Below, one piece after another: positions 1-5,898 of a stretch of DNA of 22,827 nt. The position numbers were made by a program, and so were the translations under genes. This DNA comes from JBDKGV01 sp039798005 (lineage in GTDB: Bacteria > Fibrobacterota > Fibrobacteria > UBA5070), in NCBI GenBank assembly GCA_039798005.1, contig JBDKGV010000022.1, positions 1-22,827 on the forward strand, given 5' to 3'. Within the stretch, counting starts at the first letter, position 1, and each line of letters begins with the position of its first letter. A model generated the notes under the pieces. It was not told the origin of the DNA. It worked only from the letters and a program-made list of their open reading frames with translations, and made no database searches.

Positions 1-19
1 GTGTGTTCGTGCGTCATGT

Positions 20-703
20 TCATCCCTCCAACGCGGCCGCAAGGCCCCCGAGTCCCGATCCGTCCAAGTGCTCGCGCACCATTTCTTCTCCGCCAAAGGC
101 CTTGGTCAGCCGCTCGCGCAAGGCAAGCCGCGCCCGCAGCAAACGGACCTTGGCATTGCCGGCCGTGATGCCAAGCTCCTTGGCGGCTTCCTCGGTGGAA
201 AGCCCCTGCACGTCGCGCAGCACGAAGATGGCGCGCAGGCTGGGGGAGAGTTCGTCCAAGGCCGCATCCAGGATTCCGCGCAGCTCCTGCCGTTCGATCT
301 GGACCGACGGATCTTCACGCCAGTCGGCGATGAGATGGGGCTTGGCGATCGAGCCTTCGTCGTCTTCGTCCAAGGCCAGTTCGTCCAGCGAGAGCCCTTC
401 GCGCCGCTTGCGCGCCCGCAGCACATCCAGGCCCGCCCGGGTGGCGATGCGCCCGACCCAAGTGCAGAAGGAAGAATCGCCACGAAACGTCTCGAGCGCT
501 TCCATGGCTTTCAGGAACGCGATCTGCACCACGTTCTCGGTCTCCTCCTTCTCGCCCAGCAATCGCCACACCACGGTCCAGACGCGGCGTTCGCAGTGGC
601 GCACGAGCTGATCAAAGGCTTCGAAGTCGCCTTGCTTGGCCTGCAGGACCAGCGCACTCTCTTCGGCGCGGTCCAGCAGACGGATGTCACGGGTCTTGAG
701 CAT
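20..703 (-). CDS. ECF-type RNA polymerase sigma factor
   Basis: Predicted 227-aa extracytoplasmic-function sigma factor that would direct core RNA polymerase to a specific promoter set. Region 2 lies at about residues 20-100 (DFEAFDQLVRHCERRVW, then FRGDSSFCTWVGRIATRAGL and an RARKRRE stretch). Region 4 lies at about 155-207 (LDELSPSLRAIFVLRDVQG, then LSTEEAAKELGITAGNAKVR, a typical helix-turn-helix). The two are joined by an acidic linker, and there is no region 3, as in ECF factors. I prefer the ATG at 703. A TTG three codons upstream (712) is possible, and a GGGAG lies unusually close to the ATG. The gene begins 21 nt after the thioredoxin stop, so the two are probably co-transcribed. No anti-sigma factor is visible before the window edge. 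The ECF subgroup cannot be assigned by eye. Confidence 0.9.
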   Translation of the reverse strand: MLKTRDIRLLDRAEESALVLQAKQGDFEAFDQLVRHCERRVWTVVWRLLGEKEETENVVQIAFLKAMEALETFRGDSSFCTWVGRIATRAGLDVLRARKRREGLSLDELALDEDDEGSIAKPHLIADWREDPSVQIERQELRGILDAALDELSPSLRAIFVLRDVQGLSTEEAAKELGITAGNAKVRLLRARLALRERLTKAFGGEEMVREHLDGSGLGGLAAALEG

Positions 704-724
704 GGCTCCCAATGTAGCCGTTCC

Positions 725-1048
725 TTACGCCGCAAGCTTGTCGAAGTGTCCGACCAGTTCCTGAGGAGGCAGCAGTCCCACGACTTGGTCAACCACCTTG
801 CCATTCTTGAAGAAGAGCATGGTGGGCACGCCACGGATGCGGAAGCGCCCGGCAAGCTCGGGTTCCTGGTCGATGTCGACCTTCACGATCTTGATCTTGC
901 CTTCGTAGCTCTCGGAGAGCTTGTCCAGCATCGGGGCCAAGGCCTTGCACGGGCCGCACCAGGTGGCGTGGAAGTCCACGGCCACGGGGGTGTCGGAGAG
1001 CAGGACTTCCTGCGGGAAATGAGCGGTGTCGATGGCGGTGGGCTTCAT
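725..1048 (-). CDS. trxA: Thioredoxin
   Basis: A 107-aa thioredoxin, the usual family length, and a cytoplasmic dithiol-disulfide oxidoreductase. The active site WCGPC has its cysteines at residues 31 and 34, and the cis-proline loop GVPT is at about 73-76. The segment before the active site reads DFHATWCGPC instead of the more common DFWAxWCGPC. The frame is open further upstream to 1120, but the start at 1048 is chosen because a CGAGGT Shine-Dalgarno-like sequence lies 5-6 nt ahead and the protein then begins like a normal thioredoxin, with no extension. The ECF sigma gene follows 21 nt downstream. This pairing could link redox state to transcription, but that is inference. Confidence 0.95.
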   Translation of the reverse strand: MKPTAIDTAHFPQEVLLSDTPVAVDFHATWCGPCKALAPMLDKLSESYEGKIKIVKVDIDQEPELAGRFRIRGVPTMLFFKNGKVVDQVVGLLPPQELVGHFDKLAA

Positions 1049-1162
1049 GATGACCTCGGTGTGAAGGGTTTGTGCCTTGATGGACGCATGGTGGAAGGGC
1101 ATGGTTACAGGGATTTTCATGGCAGTTTTTTCGGGTGAACCTGAGACGCGTCGATGGAATGG

Positions 1163-1189
1163 TTATATTGACTACTCTGTAATGACCAA
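1163..1189 (-). promoter_or_regulatory. Candidate σ70-type promoter for trxA-sigma
   Basis: On the minus strand TTGGTC (1184-1189) is followed after 16 nt by TATAAC (one mismatch from TATAAT). This would start transcription near 1157, about 110 nt before the thioredoxin ATG. The same AT-rich patch holds a plus-strand TATATT (1164-1169) just ahead of the divergent SprT-like gene, so it may be a shared promoter region. Assigned by consensus matching by eye only. Confidence 0.3.
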
Positions 1190-1880
1190 TCAAACAACGC
1201 AGCTCGCCTTGGAACTTGATCCTCGGACTTTGACGGAAATTGTCGGAGTTCCGGTGAAGGTCGCGCCACGCCTGCGCCGGGGATGGCGGCTCGAGCGCAA
1301 GGGAGCCATGCCGGAACTCGTGGTCCCGGCGGTGCTTGAGGGAGCGCCCCTTGAGGTCGCCCAAGCCTTGGCGCAATGGGTGCATTCCGTCACCAAGCCA
1401 TCGCCGGGCTCGCGAGTGCGGCAGAAGCAGGCGGCCAAAGTGGTCTTTGCCTGGATGGGAGATGCCGGCGAACGGCTCCCGTCGGAAGTGTCGAAAGGTC
1501 GGCATTGGGATCTGCGTCCGCTGTTTGACGAGCTGAACCTGCGCTATTTCCAGGGTGAATTGCAGGCCGTGCTGCGTTGGACCCCGCGTGAAGGGACGAC
1601 CTCGACCCACCGCAAGGTGGCGGGAATCGATCTGTTGACCATCAGTCGCCGGTTTGACGGACCCGCAGTGCCTCGCGAGGCCGTTTTGGGAGTCCTGTCC
1701 CATGAGATGCTGCACATCGCGATCCCGCCACGGGAGGGATCGGGCGTGCGGCGAATCGTCCATCACAAGGCGTTCCGTGAAGCGGAACGCGCCTTTCCCT
1801 TCCATGCCGCCTGGCGGGAGTGGGAAGCCGAACAGTCGCGCTCGCCATGGTGGAAGCGCCTTCTCGGGAGGAAGAAATGA
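1182..1880 (+). CDS. SprT-like zinc metalloprotease domain protein
   Basis: A 232-aa protein whose C-terminal half looks like a SprT-like zincin. LNLRYFQGEL at about residues 118-127 matches the SprT signature near the N-terminus of the domain. HEMLH at 174-178 is the HExxH zinc/catalytic motif, and HHKAFREAE at 194-202 supplies the likely third zinc ligand. There is no C-terminal zinc ribbon; the end is basic (WWKRLLGRKK). Residues 1-105 are unassigned. The start at 1182 omits an N-terminal extension that would run through the promoter region (the frame is open from 1077); no good ribosome site is visible at either. The stop overlaps the ATG of the antitoxin gene by 4 nt. SprT-like proteins include DNA-protein crosslink proteases, but the substrate here is unknown. 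Confidence 0.75.
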   Translation: MTNQTTQLALELDPRTLTEIVGVPVKVAPRLRRGWRLERKGAMPELVVPAVLEGAPLEVAQALAQWVHSVTKPSPGSRVRQKQAAKVVFAWMGDAGERLPSEVSKGRHWDLRPLFDELNLRYFQGELQAVLRWTPREGTTSTHRKVAGIDLLTISRRFDGPAVPREAVLGVLSHEMLHIAIPPREGSGVRRIVHHKAFREAERAFPFHAAWREWEAEQSRSPWWKRLLGRKK

Positions 1881-2065
1881 ACATACCGATCGCCGAATTC
1901 AAGGCCCGCTGCCTTGGTCTCATCGACGACCTGCGCAACGAGGGCGGGTCGCTGGTGGTGACCAAGCATGGTCGGCCTGTGGCCAAGATGCTTCCCTACC
2001 AAGGGGAGGATACGACCCCGGAAGGATTGTCACGGGTGCTGCGCATCCACGGGGAGTTGCCATGA
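1877..2065 (+). CDS. Phd/YefM-family antitoxin
   Basis: A 62-aa protein with the Phd/YefM pattern: MNIPIAEFKARCLGLIDDLR at the start, then LVVTKHGRPVAKMLPY at about 26-41. This fold dimerises, binds the operator DNA of its own operon and neutralises the toxin with its C-terminus. A strong GGGAGG lies just ahead of the ATG. The ATG overlaps the stop of the SprT-like gene (ATGA at 1877-1880), and its own stop overlaps the toxin ATG (2062-2065), so all three are probably translationally coupled. The frame is open upstream to 1820, but that part is a shadow of the SprT-like gene. Confidence 0.88.
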   Translation: MNIPIAEFKARCLGLIDDLRNEGGSLVVTKHGRPVAKMLPYQGEDTTPEGLSRVLRIHGELP

Positions 2066-2445
2066 TCCTGCTCGATACCGCCGTGTTCCTCGATCTGCTT
2101 CAGGATGGCCCGCGCATGGGGCCGGAGCGGTATCTCGTGCTTCGCAACGAGACGGCCTATGCGCTGAGCGACCTTTCCTTCTACGAGCTGTGCGGCTGGC
2201 TGGAGGAGGGCAAGGTGGAGATCTCGATGCCGTGGCGCACCTGGCTGGAAAGCGCGTGCCATCATTTGCGCATCGTTCCGATCGGAGTCACCCCGGCGAT
2301 CGCGGTACGGGCAAGCCGGCTGCAGGCGCAAGGACTGGATCGGATCGACCGGATCCTGGCGGCAAGCGCCTTGGAGCTCGGGATGGAGCTTGCCACCTTG
2401 AATGCGGGATTCCGGGGCGTGGGAGGACTGCGCCTGTTGTTCTGA
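2062..2445 (+). CDS. VapC-like PIN-domain toxin
   Basis: A 127-aa PIN-domain protein, of typical VapC length, predicted to be a Mg2+-dependent RNase. The acidic residues are Asp5 (ILLDTAVFLD), Glu42 (SFYELCGWL) and Asp96 (LDRIDRILAASALE). The position that in many VapCs is the fourth acid, within a TxD..F motif, reads ATLNAGF here, so Asn114 replaces Asp. Many PIN toxins tolerate variation at this site, so activity is not excluded. It begins in an ATGA overlap with the antitoxin stop, and GGGGAG lies 5 nt ahead. The frame is open far upstream (to 1654), but that stretch is antitoxin and SprT coding sequence read out of frame. Confidence 0.88.
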   Translation: MILLDTAVFLDLLQDGPRMGPERYLVLRNETAYALSDLSFYELCGWLEEGKVEISMPWRTWLESACHHLRIVPIGVTPAIAVRASRLQAQGLDRIDRILAASALELGMELATLNAGFRGVGGLRLLF

Positions 2446-2504
2446 TCGCACGACGGGGACGATGGTATGATGACGGAGTTGGGCAATCAAGGAAAGGGCG
2501 AACC

Positions 2505-2894
2505 ATGAAGGGTGCAGGCGGAACATCGGGCGGGACGGGAAGCTTCTTCCTGGGGCTGGGCATGACGGTCGCAGGGGTGTATCTGCTCCTGCGCAGCATC
2601 AGCGTTCAGAGCGGTTTTTCCATGGGGTATGGCTTTTGGCAGGTTGGCGGATTTTCCGTGACCTCCGGCATGATCCTGGTTCCGGCCATGATCGGGGTCG
2701 GCATGGTGTTCTGGAATGCCCGCAACCCGATCGGCTGGCTGCTTTCCGTGGGCAGCGTACTGGCCTTGGTGGTCGGGGTCATCACCTCGCTTCGCTTCAC
2801 GCTTGCCCACATGAATCTTTTCGAACTGCTGACCATTCTGGTCCTGTGCTTCGGAGGAGCGGGGCTTTTCCTGCGTTCGCTGCGCGACTCCTGA
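2505..2894 (+). CDS. Small polytopic membrane protein, unknown function
   Basis: A 129-aa protein with four probable transmembrane helices at about residues 12-30, 52-70, 76-97 and 105-123, with short loops and a Gly-rich N-terminus. I do not recognise a family. AAGGAAAGG precedes the ATG at a good distance. It starts 59 nt after the VapC stop, so it could be co-transcribed with the toxin operon, or come from its own promoter (TATGAT at 2466-2471 is a possible -10 without a clear -35). It converges on the FliK-like gene with a single nucleotide between stop codons and no visible terminator. Confidence 0.75.
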   Translation: MKGAGGTSGGTGSFFLGLGMTVAGVYLLLRSISVQSGFSMGYGFWQVGGFSVTSGMILVPAMIGVGMVFWNARNPIGWLLSVGSVLALVVGVITSLRFTLAHMNLFELLTILVLCFGGAGLFLRSLRDS

Positions 2895-2895
2895 G

Positions 2896-4578
2896 TCAGG
2901 CCTGAAGATCCAGGCGCGGTCGGGCGGCAGGCACCAAGGGGCGGGCGGACAGCGTCGGTTCGACCTTGGTCACCTCCACGGAGGGTTCCAGTCCCAACGC
3001 CTTCAGGGAGGCTGCCAACGTCGGCAGATGCTGGCGAATGAGCTGGCCTGTGGAGGCTTCCGCACTGGCAAGCTCCACTCGCAAGGTCCTTCCCGTCAGC
3101 TCAAGGCTTGCATCGACCTTCCCCAAGGAAGGCGGCTGCATGGTGATGGCCACGCGGGTGCGCTGCGGTGAGTCTCCATCGGGCTTGCGGCGGCGGTCCA
3201 GAACCCGCAGGTTGCCCTCATGCATCCCTTGGGGCTGGGGCTGAAGCCAAGGGACCTGCACGCTTCCTTGAGGATCCTGGCGGGAACGCAAATCGCTGCC
3301 AAGGAATTCCTGCGCCAACTCCTTGAGCTGGGGGCGAAGCGGGGAGTCGGGGGGGAGATTGGAAAAATCCTTGGCAAGGGACAGCGACAGGTCGCGAAGC
3401 GGATCCTCCTCGCCACTGCCCAGCGGGAAATGGGGATGCGTCAATTTTGACAGATTCTGTCTTGCCCAATCGGCAAGGGCGGGAAGGGCCTGGCCGTTCT
3501 CCCGGGCCAGCAGCATGAGCCGGGGGACGCTTTCCTCCACCGGAGTGGATCGCGCCACCGGACCGGCAAGCAGACGCGTGAGCCTGGCCTTGTCGGTTTC
3601 CGGGAAGATGTCCAGCCCCGGACCCTCTTGGCTCCACGCGTCCAGGAGACGCAGCAGCGTGCGCGAATCGACTTCACGACGGGCCGCGGTCGTCTGGTTT
3701 CCCGCGGCGGGATCCGGTTGCGGGGCTTCGGACAGGACTTCCTGAAGGAGAGACGCCAGGGCGCGTGTTTCACGAGTCAACGCCGGGGAATTGCCGGTAT
3801 GGCTTTCGGGCAGGAGCCGTTGCAGGAAGCCGGTCAGCCCGGCCTCGCTCAATTCGACGGTTGCAGGCAGTTCGGGAATGGACGGTGCCGATTGCGGGCG
3901 GGTGGGCGTAAGCCAATGGGCCTCGTTCGATGGCCAGCTTTCCCAGAGTCCCAGGTTTCCTGCAAGGCCTGCGGGGCCCTGCACTTGAGCGGCACGGCCG
4001 CCAAGCCGTGCCGAGTAGAGCTCTTGGCTCTTGCCCAGGGTTCCTGTGATTTCCAGGAAATTCGTTCCACTTGGAAGGGGTTGGCCATCTTGGGACCGGG
4101 CCTTGAGGAGCAGAGGGCGGGTACGGGCATCGAGCAGGATTTCCGGCGAGGCATCCGGCAGATCTTGCTGTCGCAGGATTCGACCCGTTTCCTGGGCGGC
4201 GCTCAGGATGCCTTCGCTTCGTCCACCCAAGGCTTGCCGGAACTGCTCGATTGCCTGGCGCAGCTCCTTGCCTTGGGCTGTGGTGCTGCCGGGAGGATCG
4301 GCATCCAGAAATCGCGAGAGTGCTTGCCAAAGCTCTTGGCGCAGATCCTCGGGAACCCCTTTGTTCAGAGGGGACGCCTTCCAGTTGCCATCCGGATCTT
4401 GCCTGAGGACCACGGGCGTACCGGCGCTGGTTTCCGGGTCGCCTTGCGCTTGAAGCGTCTGCCCCGCGACCTCCACAAGAATGGCTTTTCCGTCAGGGGA
4501 AGGCCCGACGACCTTCCCCTTCATGGCGTCGGGAATCATGCTGCGCAGGGAATCCCGGGAGATGGCTTGGGATTCCAT
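2896..4578 (-). CDS. FliK-like flagellar hook-length control protein (second copy)
   Basis: A 560-aa Gln/Pro/Leu-rich protein with a C-terminal Flg_hook-type domain at about residues 474-540. It contains VAITMQPPSLGKVDASLEL, an amphipathic RTLRVELASAEAS segment, and then LIRQHLPTLAASLKALGL, which is the conserved core of FliK proteins. Residues 20-70 (GKVVGPSPDGKAILVEVAGQ and onward) look like a small β-rich domain. The middle is low-complexity, as in FliK rulers. AAGGA lies 7-8 nt before the ATG and overlaps the stop of the upstream SwrB-like gene (9 nt gap), so they form an operon. A second, unrelated-in-length FliK is in the motE-flg cluster (9116-10654). A role in hook or filament length or export switching is inferred from the family. 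No FlhB-like partner is seen nearby. Confidence 0.75.
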   Translation of the reverse strand: MESQAISRDSLRSMIPDAMKGKVVGPSPDGKAILVEVAGQTLQAQGDPETSAGTPVVLRQDPDGNWKASPLNKGVPEDLRQELWQALSRFLDADPPGSTTAQGKELRQAIEQFRQALGGRSEGILSAAQETGRILRQQDLPDASPEILLDARTRPLLLKARSQDGQPLPSGTNFLEITGTLGKSQELYSARLGGRAAQVQGPAGLAGNLGLWESWPSNEAHWLTPTRPQSAPSIPELPATVELSEAGLTGFLQRLLPESHTGNSPALTRETRALASLLQEVLSEAPQPDPAAGNQTTAARREVDSRTLLRLLDAWSQEGPGLDIFPETDKARLTRLLAGPVARSTPVEESVPRLMLLARENGQALPALADWARQNLSKLTHPHFPLGSGEEDPLRDLSLSLAKDFSNLPPDSPLRPQLKELAQEFLGSDLRSRQDPQGSVQVPWLQPQPQGMHEGNLRVLDRRRKPDGDSPQRTRVAITMQPPSLGKVDASLELTGRTLRVELASAEASTGQLIRQHLPTLAASLKALGLEPSVEVTKVEPTLSARPLVPAARPRLDLQA

Positions 4579-4587
4579 TCAGCGTCC

Positions 4588-5484
4588 TTACAGGGCTTGC
4601 CGCAATTTGAGGATCAGGGAAACCTGATCCTGGGGAAGCCGCAGGCGTCGAGCGATTTCCGCCGGAGTGTGACCGCGCTTGGAAAGCGAAAGGATCATGT
4701 CCTGCATGGCGGAAGGTTCAACCGAGGATGCCGGCGGGGTCGTGCGGGTGTTTTCCCATGACGATGCGGCGAAGGTCGGATCCACCGTGCGGCGGGGGAG
4801 AGTGGCATCAGGGACCGGGAACGGCGTTTCTTCGCGGGAAGGCGGCGCCTTGGATGCCTTGCGTTGCACCTCGGCGTCCGGGGTCTCCTCGCGAGGGGTG
4901 GCTCCGGGTGCTTCCCAAGGAGCAAGGGATTCGCGCAGGGTGCGCGCCTTCGGGAAGGTGACGGTTTCACGGGTGGGGCGCGATTTCCGCAAGAGGAGCC
5001 AGAGGAAGATCCCCAAAAGCAGTGCGGCGAACCCTGCCACGACCCAGATCCATCCGGTGAGCTTGCGCAGGGAGAGTTCAAGGGAGGACATGGCCTTGGA
5101 AGAGGTCGTGTCGGAGACCGCATTGGTTTCGGTGGGAGCCGGTTCTTCAAGGGATGCAGGCAACGGATCTGAATCCGCCTGGCTTGAGGCTGCTGATTCC
5201 GTCTGGTTGTTGGCCAGGCGACTGCGCAGATCGGTGTAGCGTGCCCAGAGTCGGGCCTGTTCCTCGATCAGGTCGGCAGGGACGGAATCCTGAGTCTCTT
5301 GGGCCTGGCGGATGGCGAAATCCACAAGGCCCAAGGAGTCGTAGATCGCTGCGGCTCGTTTCTCCTCATCGGGTATGGCAGGTGCCGCAGTCGTGGGCAC
5401 ACGGCTCTTCTGCCAGAAGAAATAGCCGACGCCACAGGTGGCGCCTAGAAGGAGGATGATCGATATCCAACGCAAGATTCGCAT
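4588..5484 (-). CDS. Two-TM protein with C-terminal HTH-like tail (SwrB/DUF2802-like)
   Basis: A 298-aa protein. Helix 1 is at about residues 5-24, and a second hydrophobic helix (WIWVVAGFAALLLGIFLWLL) is at 145-165. Residues 30-140 between them hold a short helical stretch and a Ser/Glu-rich linker. After helix 2 comes a long Pro/Thr/Arg-rich cytoplasmic linker, then a compact tail at about 260-298: MILSLSKRGHTPAEIARRLRL followed by PQDQVSLILKLRQAL. This tail resembles the C-terminal module of SwrB/YlxL (DUF6115) and DUF2802 proteins next to fliK or flhB genes in other bacteria. The topology with both ends linked to the cytoplasm is unusual for them. It is the upstream partner of the FliK-like gene. 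The start is the first ATG; its ribosome site (GAAG) is weak. Family assignment is by tail pattern only. Confidence 0.6.
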   Translation of the reverse strand: MRILRWISIILLLGATCGVGYFFWQKSRVPTTAAPAIPDEEKRAAAIYDSLGLVDFAIRQAQETQDSVPADLIEEQARLWARYTDLRSRLANNQTESAASSQADSDPLPASLEEPAPTETNAVSDTTSSKAMSSLELSLRKLTGWIWVVAGFAALLLGIFLWLLLRKSRPTRETVTFPKARTLRESLAPWEAPGATPREETPDAEVQRKASKAPPSREETPFPVPDATLPRRTVDPTFAASSWENTRTTPPASSVEPSAMQDMILSLSKRGHTPAEIARRLRLPQDQVSLILKLRQAL

Positions 5485-5515
5485 TCTGCTTCAAAAATTG
5501 ATAACATTTCCTGAT

Positions 5516-5809
5516 ATGACCACCCTCGAGATTCTTGATTCCAATCGCGAACTGGCCCGAATCCCTCTGAAAACGGGTTCTGTGACCGCTGGACGCCTTC
5601 GGACCAACACGATTGCGCTGGAAAATGCAGGCATTTCGCGTCAGCATCTGCGGATTGACACCGACTCGACCGGCACATGGCATGTTCTCGAGGATATGGG
5701 AAGCCTCAATGGGACGTGGGTCAATGGGCAAAAAGTCGGGGTGTGTCTCCTGCAAGTTGGCGACGAGATCCAGATGGGTCAGTTCAAGATTCGAGTCCTT
5801 GACGAGTGA
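5516..5809 (+). CDS. FHA-domain protein
   Basis: A 97-aa protein that is essentially a single forkhead-associated domain, a phosphothreonine-binding β-sandwich. Diagnostic residues are present: Gly26-Arg27 (TAGRLRTNT), Ser41-Arg42-x-His44 (ISRQHLRI), then GSLNGTWVNG at 62-71 and GDEIQMGQFKIRVLDE at the end. I chose the ATG at 5516 because it begins directly at the first β-strand. The frame is open upstream to 5438 but would overlap the divergent SwrB-like gene. No clear ribosome site precedes 5516. It diverges from the SwrB-like/FliK-like pair across only 31 nt and is followed by a bidirectional terminator. No kinase gene is in the window, so its ligand is unknown. Confidence 0.88.
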   Translation: MTTLEILDSNRELARIPLKTGSVTAGRLRTNTIALENAGISRQHLRIDTDSTGTWHVLEDMGSLNGTWVNGQKVGVCLLQVGDEIQMGQFKIRVLDE

Positions 5810-5831
5810 TTTCATCAATGAAGCGAAGATG

Positions 5832-5860
5832 AAAAAGGCAGAGCATGGCTCTGCCTTTTT
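5832..5860. terminator. Bidirectional rho-independent terminator
   Basis: GGCAGAGC (5837-5844), loop ATG, GCTCTGCC (5848-5855), flanked by five A on the left and five T on the right, so it works on either strand. It lies between the convergent FHA gene and the chemoreceptor gene and probably serves both. Confidence 0.92.
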
Positions 5861-5898
5861 CATTGGTTTCAGGCCCGATCACGGGCGGGCGCTTCGGA

